This document shows, piece by piece, positions 37,095 through 45,331 of a stretch of 64,000 nucleotides of DNA (position 1 is the first letter of the stretch; each line of letters opens with the position of its first letter). Below the pieces are notes generated by a model. It made no database searches. It was not told where the DNA came from and saw only the letters and a program-made list of their open reading frames with translations. This stretch comes from Melioribacter sp. (GTDB lineage: Bacteria > Bacteroidota > Ignavibacteria > Ignavibacteriales > Melioribacteraceae): positions 1 through 64,000 of the forward strand of contig PMDS01000023.1 of the NCBI GenBank assembly GCA_003155655.1, read 5' to 3'. The position numbers were made by a program, and so were the translations under genes.

Positions 37095-37216
37095 AGAGTA
37101 TTATATTTGGTTGTTGTAGCTATTCCATGACGAGTTAAATAGATTGTGTACACACCAAAGATTTTTCCTAATTTTCGAATATTAAAAAACAGCTTTAGAA
37201 CTAGAAAGGTACTTAT

Positions 37217-38854
37217 ATGTCAAATGCAAAGTTTAACATTCCGCTTCCTCCTAATGAACCCGTAAAAAATTACGCTCCAGGTTCACCGGAAAAAGCAGCT
37301 CTCAAATCAAAGCTTCAGGACTTATCAAATCAGCAGATAGATATTCCAATAATTATCGGTGGTAAGGAAATCAGGACAGGCGAAACAGACAATTGTGTAA
37401 TGCCGCACGATCACAAACACGTTCTTGCAAAATATCATAAGGTGGGAACCAAAGAAGTTAACGACGCGATTGAATCATCAATGAAAGCGCATAAACAGTG
37501 GTCACGTATGGACTGGTACGACCGTGCTTCGGTTTTCATGAAAGCCGCTGATCTGCTTTCACTTACCGAATGGCGTTATACTATTAATGCCGCGACAATG
37601 CTGGGACAAAGTAAAAATCCTTTCCAGGCAGAAATTGATGCTGCTGCCGAGCTGACTGACTTTTTCAGATTTAACTGCTACTATGCAATGAAAATTTATG
37701 AAGAACAGCCGCTTCACTCACCGTTTGGAATGTGGAACAGGATGGAATACCGCGGGCTTGAAGGATTTATTTTTGCTGTGGCGCCGTTTAACTTTACATC
37801 AATCTGCGGCAACCTGCCCACTTCGCCTGCATTAATGGGAACAACTGCATTATTAAAACCTGCTTCAAGCGCGGTGTACTCCGCTTACTGGGTTATGAAA
37901 TTACTCGAAGCTGCAGGACTGCCGGAAGGCGTAATTAATTTTATTCCCGGTTCAGGCGCAAAAGTTGGTAATCCTGTTATGGATTCTGAATACTTTGGCG
38001 GAATTCATTTTACGGGCAGCACCCCAACATTTCAATCAATGTGGAGAACCGCAGCAAATAATTTAGCTAATTATAAAGCATATCCAAGAATAGTTGGTGA
38101 AACAGGAGGAAAGGATTTTATTTTTGCTCATGCTAGCTCCGATCTGACAGCTTTGGGCGTCGCATTAATACGCGGTGCATTTGAATACCAGGGACAGAAA
38201 TGTTCAGCCGCTTCACGCGCGTACATTCCAAAATCTATCTGGTCTAAACTGAAAGATTATGTTGTAAGCGAATTAAAATCCGTTAAGATGGGTGATCCGT
38301 CGGATTTCACAAATTTCTTTAATGCAGTAATTGATAAGGCAGCATTTACTACAATAACAGACTATATAAAATTTGCAAAATCATCTAATGAAGCGGAAAT
38401 TATTTCCGGTGGCGGCTTTGATGATTCAAAGGGCTACTTTATCGAACCTACAATTATAGTTACAACAAATCCAAAATTTAAAACAATAGAAGAAGAAATT
38501 TTTGGACCTGTACTTACAATCTATGTTTATGATGATAATAAATATGAAGAGACACTCCATATTTGCGATGAAACTTCTCCATTCTCGTTGACAGGTGCAA
38601 TCTTTGCACAGGACAGGTATGCAGTTGAAACAGCAAATAAAATTTTATTAAACGCGTCAGGTAATTTTTATATAAACGATAAACCCACAGGCGCCGTAGT
38701 TGGTCAGCAGCCGTTTGGCGGTGCGCGTGCAAGCGGTACAAACGATAAAGCTGGCAGCTACCTTAATTTACTGCGCTGGGTTTCTGCAAGAACAATTAAA
38801 GAAAATTTTATTCCGCCTCACGATTACCGTTATCCTTTTATGTCGGAAAAATAA
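37217..38854 (+). CDS. pruA: 1-pyrroline-5-carboxylate dehydrogenase (group 1)
   Basis: A 545-residue NAD-dependent aldehyde dehydrogenase that oxidises P5C (as glutamate semialdehyde) to glutamate; it can also oxidise the 3-hydroxy form to 4-hydroxyglutamate. Motifs: APFNFTSICGNLPTSPALMG, FTGSTPTFQSMWR, GETGGKDFIF, catalytic Cys in YQGQKCSAASRAY, and the C-terminal EEIFGPVLTIYVY, GQQPFGGARASGTNDKAG. The length and these pieces match ALDH4A1-type P5CDH. It lies 3' of the SET terminator, with its own start, but completes the pathway of the upstream genes. Start ATG after AGAAAGG. Confidence 0.93.
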   Translation: MSNAKFNIPLPPNEPVKNYAPGSPEKAALKSKLQDLSNQQIDIPIIIGGKEIRTGETDNCVMPHDHKHVLAKYHKVGTKEVNDAIESSMKAHKQWSRMDWYDRASVFMKAADLLSLTEWRYTINAATMLGQSKNPFQAEIDAAAELTDFFRFNCYYAMKIYEEQPLHSPFGMWNRMEYRGLEGFIFAVAPFNFTSICGNLPTSPALMGTTALLKPASSAVYSAYWVMKLLEAAGLPEGVINFIPGSGAKVGNPVMDSEYFGGIHFTGSTPTFQSMWRTAANNLANYKAYPRIVGETGGKDFIFAHASSDLTALGVALIRGAFEYQGQKCSAASRAYIPKSIWSKLKDYVVSELKSVKMGDPSDFTNFFNAVIDKAAFTTITDYIKFAKSSNEAEIISGGGFDDSKGYFIEPTIIVTTNPKFKTIEEEIFGPVLTIYVYDDNKYEETLHICDETSPFSLTGAIFAQDRYAVETANKILLNASGNFYINDKPTGAVVGQQPFGGARASGTNDKAGSYLNLLRWVSARTIKENFIPPHDYRYPFMSEK

Positions 38855-38863
38855 CCCTTCCTA

Positions 38864-38889
38864 TTATCCTCCCCGCATGGGGAGGATAA
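38864..38889. terminator. Perfect 11-bp hairpin between P5CDH and S37 peptidase genes
   Basis: TTATCCTCCCC / GGGGAGGATAA with a 4-nt GCAT loop, lying in a 60-bp intergenic gap. No T run follows, so it may be a terminator, an attenuator or a small repeat element. Confidence 0.55.
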
Positions 38890-38914
38890 AATAGTTGAAT
38901 ATATTGGAGAGCTT

Positions 38915-40207
38915 ATGAAACGTAACTTCCGGTTTTTATTTATTGCAATACTTTTCATCTCAACATCTGTTTTTCCCCAGAACGATTCCGCACTTCTTAA
39001 AAAGTTAAAATCATTCAAAGAAATAACGGATATAACACCGGTAAAACATGATACATCTTATTCAGAAGCCTATGAAATGATGATTACCCAGCCGCTTGAT
39101 CATAACAAACCAAACGGGCTAAAATTCAAGCAGAGGATTTTCCTTTCGCATAAAAATTATGAATTGCCAATGGTTTTTATTACTGAAGGGTATGCGGCTG
39201 ACAATAACTATAATTCCGAGCTTGCAAAGATTCTTAAATCCAACCAGTTGATTGTTGAGCATAGATATCTCGGAAAATCCGTTCCGGCAAAAATTAATTG
39301 GAAATATCTGAACATTAAACAAGCTGCGGCAGATCATCATGCAATAGTTCAGCTTCTCAAAAAAATATATACCGGTAAGTGGGTTAGCACGGGAATAAGC
39401 AAGGGCGGGCAGACCTCGTGTTACTTTAAAAGATTTTATCCTGAGGATGTAGATGCTGCTGTACCATACGTGGCGCCAATTAACGTTGCGCAGGAAGATC
39501 CGCGCATTTACATGTTCTTAAACACCGTTGGTACGGAAGAATGCAGGAATAAAATAAAACAATTTCAACGCGCCTTCTTAACCAAACGCGAAGAAATAAA
39601 GAAATTATTAATGCAGGATTGTGAGAAAAACAATACCCGCTTAGCATGGGATTACGATTTTGTCCTTGAGTACATGGTTCTTGAATATTCTTTTGCTTTC
39701 TGGCAGTGGGGACAGACAAAGTGTGAAGACATACCTAGCCCCGATGCACCCGCCGAAGCTTTATATTCTCACATGATAAAATCAAATCCGATTTATTTCT
39801 TTACGGAACAAGCTATGAAATATTTTGGTCCGTTCTACGTACAGGCTTACAACGAAATTGGTTATTATGGATATGACCTTTCGCCATTTAAGGATTTGCT
39901 GAAGGAAATTAAAGACGGCTCAAACATCATTCTTGTTCCCAAAGATGCCAAAATTAATTATGACTGTAGTGTACTGCAGGATATAAATACATGGCTTCAA
40001 AAAAAGGGGAACAACATTCTATATATTTATGGCGGTAATGATACCTGGAGCGCTACATCCATTCAACTGCTTGGGCAGACTAATTCTGTTAAGATGGTAA
40101 AGAAAGGCGGATCGCACGGAACGCGCATTTCAAGTTTTGATGGGGCGGAAAGGGAAAAAATATACTCTACGCTGGAAAACTGGCTTGGAATAAAAATTAA
40201 AAGATAA
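38915..40207 (+). CDS. Secreted S37-family prolyl tri-/tetrapeptidyl aminopeptidase-like protein
   Basis: A 430-residue secreted serine peptidase. Signal peptide at about 1-21 (ending VFPQ). The alpha/beta-hydrolase nucleophile motif GISKGG (Ser162) sits in STGISKGGQTS, followed by RFYPEDVDAAVPYVAP, which by memory matches the Streptomyces PS-10/S37 tripeptidyl aminopeptidases that release Xaa-Yaa-Pro tripeptides. The C-terminal GGSHGTRISS could contain the catalytic His, and GGNDTWSA an acid. A collagen-type peptide source (repeating Gly-Pro-Hyp) fits both this enzyme and the neighbouring hydroxyproline genes. Start follows GGAGAGC. Confidence 0.8.
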   Translation: MKRNFRFLFIAILFISTSVFPQNDSALLKKLKSFKEITDITPVKHDTSYSEAYEMMITQPLDHNKPNGLKFKQRIFLSHKNYELPMVFITEGYAADNNYNSELAKILKSNQLIVEHRYLGKSVPAKINWKYLNIKQAAADHHAIVQLLKKIYTGKWVSTGISKGGQTSCYFKRFYPEDVDAAVPYVAPINVAQEDPRIYMFLNTVGTEECRNKIKQFQRAFLTKREEIKKLLMQDCEKNNTRLAWDYDFVLEYMVLEYSFAFWQWGQTKCEDIPSPDAPAEALYSHMIKSNPIYFFTEQAMKYFGPFYVQAYNEIGYYGYDLSPFKDLLKEIKDGSNIILVPKDAKINYDCSVLQDINTWLQKKGNNILYIYGGNDTWSATSIQLLGQTNSVKMVKKGGSHGTRISSFDGAEREKIYSTLENWLGIKIKR

Positions 40208-40237
40208 ATAAGTAAAAACTTTATTTAAGAGGGACTA

Positions 40238-40729
40238 ATGGATCTTTTTAACAACCTGACGTTAAACGCAGTACAAATAATTCAAATTATGCTTGCACCC
40301 GCATTAATGATCAGCGCATGCGGGCTGCTGCTGCTTAGCATCAACAACAAATATTCCACTGTAGTAAACAGGATACGTTTAATGAATGAAGAAAAAAGAA
40401 AATTAATGGCTGTTATTGGTGAACGCGAATTGACAACTGATGATAACGTGCGTTTCGAAAGCATTGCAATACAAATTGAAGATTTAGTTCTGCGAGCAAA
40501 ACTTGTACGTAATTCGGTCTTAGCATTCGAAATTGCAATTGGTTTGTTTGTTGTTACATCTTTGCTTATTGGTGTCTCATCTTTCCTTTCATTGGGCAAA
40601 TTAAATTTTCCTATTATCATTGTTTTTCTTTTGGGTAAGATTTTTGTACTTGTTGGAACTGTCTACGCAGCCATGGAAACAAGAAAAGGGTACAATATTA
40701 TTTTGTACGAAGTAAATGCACATGAATAA
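40238..40729 (+). CDS. DUF2721 membrane protein
   Basis: A 163-residue membrane protein with three hydrophobic segments (about residues 12-33, 95-120 and 128-148) and a cytoplasmic charged middle helix (YSTVVNRIRLMNEEKRKLM), the DUF2721 pattern. Function unknown. The start codon follows AGAGGGACTA, and its end overlaps the aat gene by 14 bp, suggesting coupled translation. Confidence 0.75.
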   Translation: MDLFNNLTLNAVQIIQIMLAPALMISACGLLLLSINNKYSTVVNRIRLMNEEKRKLMAVIGERELTTDDNVRFESIAIQIEDLVLRAKLVRNSVLAFEIAIGLFVVTSLLIGVSSFLSLGKLNFPIIIVFLLGKIFVLVGTVYAAMETRKGYNIILYEVNAHE

Positions 40730-41324
40730 CAAAAAATCTTTTTCAAAAAAGGATTTACTTAAACCTGAGAACATGATTTTTATGTATGCAAGGGGAGCTT
40801 TCCCTATGGCAGATGAATCCGGCAGAATAGACTGGTACATGCCGGAAATACGTACGGTAATACCATTAGATAAATTCAACACTCCCCGGTCGCTTAAAAA
40901 GTTTTTGGACACTTCCGGTTTTGAATTTTATTACGATAAGAATACAATGGAAGTGATAAAAAATTGCTCGGACCGAGAATCTACATGGATTTCGGAAGAA
41001 CTTATAGACGCATATAGTGGATTGGAAAAACTTGGCTATCTCCATTCTGTTGAGGTTTATCAAAAGGCAAATTTGGTTGGGGGTTTATATGGAATTACAT
41101 ACAGGGGAGCATTCTTCGGAGAATCAATGTTTTCAAAAGTACCTCAAGCTTCAAAATGCGCTCTAGTAAAATTGGTCGAACGGCTTAGAGAAAAAAAATT
41201 TATTCTTCTCGACGTTCAATACCAGACAGAGCATTTAAAGATGTTCGGTGCAAAGGAGATTCCCTTTGAAGAATTTACCAGTCTTCTGCTTGAATCTTAT
41301 AATAAAGAGATTTCATTCAATTAA
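40716..41324 (+). CDS. aat: Leucyl/phenylalanyl-tRNA-protein transferase
   Basis: A 202-residue N-end-rule enzyme that adds Leu or Phe from aminoacyl-tRNA to proteins with N-terminal Arg or Lys, marking them for ClpS/ClpAP decay. Seen are IFMYARGAFPMADESGRIDWYMPE at the start, ESTWISEELIDAY, LVGGLYGITYRGAFFGESMFS and ASKCALVKLVERL, with DVQYQTEHLKMFGAKEI at the end. These are conserved in the family. Two ATG starts six bases apart are possible. Size is normal. Confidence 0.93.
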   Translation: MHMNNKKSFSKKDLLKPENMIFMYARGAFPMADESGRIDWYMPEIRTVIPLDKFNTPRSLKKFLDTSGFEFYYDKNTMEVIKNCSDRESTWISEELIDAYSGLEKLGYLHSVEVYQKANLVGGLYGITYRGAFFGESMFSKVPQASKCALVKLVERLREKKFILLDVQYQTEHLKMFGAKEIPFEEFTSLLLESYNKEISFN

Positions 41325-41533
41325 ACCCGGCTCTTTGTTACCGTAGCGTTTTAAAAATTTTGTATATTTGCCTCTGGCAAAATAATCCGTATTGGTGTTG
41401 AAGCGGCATTTCATTTGTGGAATTCTGAAGAGGATTAAAAATTGATTTTGCTCATCAAGCGGGAATAAATTTTTATATATTTATACTTAATTAAACAGAA
41501 TTAATTTTATTAAATAATATATTGGCGAAAAAT

Positions 41534-42526
41534 ATGACTACTTACAAAGAACTCGGACTTGTGAATTCAAAAGCACTTTTCCAGAAGGCAGTAAAAGGCG
41601 GGTATGCAATTCCTGCTTTTAATTTTAACAATCTTGAACAGCTCCAGGCAATTATTAGCGCATGCGTGGAAACAAAATCACCTGTTATACTGCAGGTCTC
41701 AAGCGGCGCGCGTAAATATGCAAACCAGACTCTTCTAAAGCACCTTGCTAAAGGAGCTGTAGATTATGCAAATGATTTGGGATATGATATTCCAATAGTT
41801 CTGCATCTTGATCATGGCGATACATTTGAACTTTGCGTATCTTGTATAGAATCCGGTTTTTCATCCGTAATGATAGACGGCTCACATCATCCTTACGATA
41901 AAAACGTTGAGCTTACACGCCAGGTTGTTGAATACGCACATAAGTATGATGTTAGCGTCGAAGGTGAGCTTGGTGTTCTTGCAGGAATTGAAGATGAAGT
42001 TTCAAGCGCCGTAACCCATTATACAAAACCGGAAGAAGTTGAAGACTTTGTTAAAAAAACAGGTGTTGATTCACTGGCAATTTCAATCGGAACATCTCAC
42101 GGCGCAAATAAATTTACACCGGCTCAATGTACACGCAATGCAGACGGCATACTTGTTCCCCCGCCGCTCCGTTTTGATATTCTTGAAGAATGTGAAAAAA
42201 GAATTCCCGGATTCCCCATTGTTCTGCACGGTGCTTCTTCTGTTCCTGCTGAACTTGTGAAGATTATTAATGCTAACGGCGGAAAATTAAAAGATGCTGT
42301 TGGTATCCCTGAAGATCAGTTACGCCGCGCTGCTGCTTCGGCAGTCTGCAAAGTAAATATTGATTCCGACGGCCGTCTTGCTATGACAGCCGCAGTCAGG
42401 AAAACTTTGACCGAGAACCCGGCTGAATTTGATCCGCGCAAATATCTTGGCCCAGCACGCGATGCGTTAAAAGAATTATATAAGCACAAAGTTGTTGACG
42501 TGCTTGGAAGTGCAAACAGAGCATAG
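41534..42526 (+). CDS. fba: Class II fructose-bisphosphate aldolase
   Basis: About 330 residues, zinc-dependent TIM-barrel aldolase cleaving fructose 1,6-bisphosphate to glyceraldehyde 3-phosphate and dihydroxyacetone phosphate. Zinc and phosphate motifs: VLHLDHGDTFELC, SVEGELGVLAG, IGTSHGANKF, VLHGASSVP and, near the C-terminus, CKVNIDSDGRL. The ATG at 41534 is used; the frame opens at a TTG 12 bp earlier. Ends just before a strong terminator. Confidence 0.94.
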   Translation: MTTYKELGLVNSKALFQKAVKGGYAIPAFNFNNLEQLQAIISACVETKSPVILQVSSGARKYANQTLLKHLAKGAVDYANDLGYDIPIVLHLDHGDTFELCVSCIESGFSSVMIDGSHHPYDKNVELTRQVVEYAHKYDVSVEGELGVLAGIEDEVSSAVTHYTKPEEVEDFVKKTGVDSLAISIGTSHGANKFTPAQCTRNADGILVPPPLRFDILEECEKRIPGFPIVLHGASSVPAELVKIINANGGKLKDAVGIPEDQLRRAAASAVCKVNIDSDGRLAMTAAVRKTLTENPAEFDPRKYLGPARDALKELYKHKVVDVLGSANRA

Positions 42527-42552
42527 TCAAATATATAGTATCAGCAGTAATG

Positions 42553-42587
42553 AAAAGGCGATCATTTTTGACCGCCTTTTTTTATTT
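42553..42587 (+). terminator. Rho-independent terminator of the aldolase gene
   Basis: Stem AAAAGGCG / CGCCTTTT, extended inward by TC/GA pairs, with a T-rich tail (TTTTTTTATTT). Confidence 0.85.
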
Positions 42588-43005
42588 ACTTTGAAAAACA
42601 CATCTGTTTCTACTCCCTGCCCGCGTTCATTACTTCAGTAATTCGGTAACGGTTCTGAGTCTGGTAAGCATCAAGATTTTTTGTCAATCTTGTAATCTTT
42701 TCGAGAATCTTTTTTGCAGAATATAACAATTCTCTTGTTAATACTTATCTACAACTTTTCACCCATTTCTACCAAGTTTCACCCCTTTTTTATGCTACTT
42801 TTGTGCCATTTTTTATGCCATTTGGGGTCCGTTTTTATCCCATTTTTGTCCCTTTTTTTCACCGCTGGGCAATTATGGAATAGTCAGTATGTCAAAGAAC
42901 TTTCTAGGGTAAAATATTTTAACAACAAATTACTCTTTGCGAATATGCAAAACTCCCTTAATAAATAATTTTGAACACTTCAAAAAAAAATCAGTTTAAA
43001 GCATT
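42588..43005. other. Non-coding region with a pyrimidine-rich tract
   Basis: Part of a 755-bp gap between the aldolase and the response regulator. From about 42740 to 42870 the plus strand is dominated by C and T, with recurring CCATTTT- and CCCTTTTTT-like units. No convincing gene was found; an 84-codon frame there has the same low-complexity composition. Confidence 0.5.
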
Positions 43006-43072
43006 CCCTGAGTTTACCGAAGGGCAAGCTCTGAGCTTACTCGAAAGGTTTACCCTGAATAATATCGAAGGG
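43006..43072. repeat. Three tandem 19-20 bp CCCTGA...CGAAGGG-type units
   Basis: Units at 43006-43024, 43029-43048 and 43053-43072 share the pattern CCCTGA...CGAAGGG (the middle one CTCTGA...CGAAAGG). The spacing between starts is about 23-24 bp. By memory such motifs are common as interspersed short repeats in diverse bacteria. Confidence 0.6.
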
Positions 43073-43089
43073 AAGAGTTTCCCCAATTT

Positions 43090-43240
43090 TTTTGTATTGA
43101 ACTTTTCCCGCCGTAGCTTGCCCGTCTCTGTCAGCTGAAGGAGGGCTTGTCCCGACGTTTTTAGCAGGGCGGTGTTTATGAGGAGTCAAGAAATGATTTC
43201 CACCTATCGCACGGGCGGCATAGCCACAAGCAGAACTCAA
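43090..43240. other. GC-richer non-coding segment, possible decayed repeat
   Basis: This stretch is more GC-rich than its surroundings (for example CTGAAGGAGGGCTTGTCC, GCAGGGCGG and CACGGGCGG) and has only a short, low-plausibility frame on the minus strand. It may be the remnant of a repeat or mobile element upstream of the response regulator. Confidence 0.4.
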
Positions 43241-43281
43241 TCTTCCAATTATCTTCAGAATTCATTAATTATATTTCACCT

Positions 43282-43959
43282 ATGAAATTAATCTTAATTG
43301 AAGACGAAAAAGATTTAGCTGGTTCAATAGAATCTTACCTTAAAAAGGAAGGGTATTTTATTGACCGTGCGCATTCCTTTTCTCAGGCAAAAGAAAAAAT
43401 AGGTTTTAACAGTTACGACTGCGCCCTTGTTGACCTAATGCTGCCTGATGGCAATGGAATTGAATTGGTTGACCAGATAAAAAAGATAAACCAGCAATGC
43501 GGGATAATTATCATATCTGCAAAGGAGTCTTTGGATGATAAAATTACAGGACTTAACATTGGCGCGGATGATTACATTACAAAACCCTTTCACCTTGCAG
43601 AACTCAACGCCAGAATAAAATCTGTTCTTAGAAGAAAATTTTATGACGGAAGCAATGAAATAATTATTAATGAGCTGACAATTGAACCTGATAAAAGAGA
43701 AATGTTTGTCAATGATGTATTAGTAGATCTAACCAGGCGTGAATTTGATTTACTGTTGTTTTTTATTAGCAATAAAGAAAGAGTCTTAAATAAAGAAGCA
43801 ATTATTGAACATGTTTGGGGTGATGATTCCAACGCTTTTGATAATTTGGATTTTGTCTATACTCACATAAAAAATCTTCGAAGAAAGTTAAAGGATTTAG
43901 GAGCAGAAGATTATATTAAGTCTGTCTATGGAATTGGATACAAGTTCAGCATAAAATGA
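43282..43959 (+). CDS. OmpR/PhoB-family response regulator
   Basis: A 225-residue two-component regulator. Receiver domain at about 1-115: acidic pair EDEKD, phospho-acceptor Asp in ALVDLMLPDGNG (about residue 51), GADDYITKPF with the switch Lys. Winged-helix trans_reg_C at about 125-225 (RREFDLLLFFISNKERVLNKEAII, YTHIKNLRRKL, IKSVYGIGYKF). The next gene overlaps by 4 bp and encodes the cognate kinase. The downstream TonB receptor gene may be its target. Confidence 0.93.
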   Translation: MKLILIEDEKDLAGSIESYLKKEGYFIDRAHSFSQAKEKIGFNSYDCALVDLMLPDGNGIELVDQIKKINQQCGIIIISAKESLDDKITGLNIGADDYITKPFHLAELNARIKSVLRRKFYDGSNEIIINELTIEPDKREMFVNDVLVDLTRREFDLLLFFISNKERVLNKEAIIEHVWGDDSNAFDNLDFVYTHIKNLRRKLKDLGAEDYIKSVYGIGYKFSIK

Positions 43960-45212
43960 AACTGCTTAATAAAATATCATATTACTATATATTGAATACA
44001 GCAATACTTTTTGTATTCGGTTTACTTGCAATATATTTATCAGTTAATAGAATAATTGATGGAAAAACAAGGGGGCAGCTTAAAGATACAAGTAAAGAAG
44101 TAATTTTAAAAATACAGCATGGAATTATAAATGAATATCCTCCTTTAGTGGAAATAACCGAGCTGAAAGACAAAAATTTTACTAAACCAGCATTTAGCGA
44201 TACAACAATTTTTTTGGCATCAGAAAATGATAGAGATCCTTACAGGCAATATAAAGTTTATAAACAAATTGGAGATAAGAATTACAGAATTATTGTCAGA
44301 ACTTCATTGATTGAGAAAGAAGATTTATTCTCAACCATTCTTATCATATTGGGAATTATAATTTCTTTTTTGTTAGCTGCTTTGTTTATAATAAACAGGT
44401 TTACAACGCGAAAAATATTTAAACCGTTTTATTCCAATCTGGGCAGGTTAAAAACTTTCTCGCTTCATAAAAATAATTCTTTGGAATTAGATAGGTCCAA
44501 CATCAATGAATTTAATGAACTTAATAATGCTCTAATAGAACTTTCGGAAAAGGCATTGAAAGAATACCAATCAATAAAAGAGTTTTCAGAAGATTTAAGC
44601 CACGAATTACAAACACCGGTTGCTGTTATAAAAGCAAAAGCGGAATTGCTTCAGCAGGAGGAATTTGAAGATCAGGAAACCAACAATAATTTGCAATCTA
44701 TAATAAATAACACAATTAAACTTGATAAATTAAATAAGTCTTTGGTACTTTTGGCAAAACTGGAGACTAAAGATTTCTTCCCTTCTCAAAAGACTGTTCT
44801 GAAAGATAAAATTGAAAAAATAGTCGAAAATTTTAGAGATATAGCTCACTCGAAGAACCTCAATCTGAAAATGAATTTAGATTCCAATTATGAAGCTGAT
44901 ATCAACGAAAATTTGCTGGATATTATGTTAAGCAACTTAATATCAAATTCTATAAAACATAATGTGACAGGGGGAGATATTATTGTGGGGCTTGAAAATT
45001 CAATTTTATCAATTATGAATTCAGGAAAAGTACCTAAACAGGAACCAGTGAATTATTTTAAAAGATTTTCTTATGATGAGAAATCCCCAAATTCTCTTGG
45101 ATTAGGTCTGGCAATTGTTAAAAAGATATGCAACCTGTACGGAATTGAAATCAAATACAGCTTTGAGAAATCGTATCATATATTTATTATTAATTTTGAG
45201 CCTTCACGTTAA
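43956..45212 (+). CDS. Membrane sensor histidine kinase
   Basis: A 418-residue kinase with two membrane helices (about residues 11-31 and 125-150) bracketing a roughly 90-residue periplasmic sensor, then HisKA with FSEDLSHELQTP (the phospho-His) and HATPase_c with N box (LSNLISNSIKHN) and G2 box (LGLGLAIVKKI). The usual DxGxG G1 loop appears as IMNSGKV, so the acidic residue is missing in this short version seen in some Bacteroidota kinases. Translationally coupled to the response regulator. Signal unknown. Confidence 0.87.
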   Translation: MKLLNKISYYYILNTAILFVFGLLAIYLSVNRIIDGKTRGQLKDTSKEVILKIQHGIINEYPPLVEITELKDKNFTKPAFSDTTIFLASENDRDPYRQYKVYKQIGDKNYRIIVRTSLIEKEDLFSTILIILGIIISFLLAALFIINRFTTRKIFKPFYSNLGRLKTFSLHKNNSLELDRSNINEFNELNNALIELSEKALKEYQSIKEFSEDLSHELQTPVAVIKAKAELLQQEEFEDQETNNNLQSIINNTIKLDKLNKSLVLLAKLETKDFFPSQKTVLKDKIEKIVENFRDIAHSKNLNLKMNLDSNYEADINENLLDIMLSNLISNSIKHNVTGGDIIVGLENSILSIMNSGKVPKQEPVNYFKRFSYDEKSPNSLGLGLAIVKKICNLYGIEIKYSFEKSYHIFIINFEPSR

Positions 45213-45331
45213 GACTATCCCAACCATCCAACATTATAATAATTTTTGCAAAAGAGTAGTTCTCTTCAAGGTTTCTTCAAAATCGCTCTTTATTTATACA
45301 CAGTAAAAATAATCCTCTAATGGAGAAATGT

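Noticed and set aside
42714-42968. 84-codon frame in the CT-rich tract
   Set aside because: Its composition is that of the low-complexity DNA, with no ribosome site or recognisable protein features.
43037-43240. 67-codon minus-strand frame
   Set aside because: It overlaps the repeat units and GC-rich remnant, without ribosome site or recognisable protein pattern.
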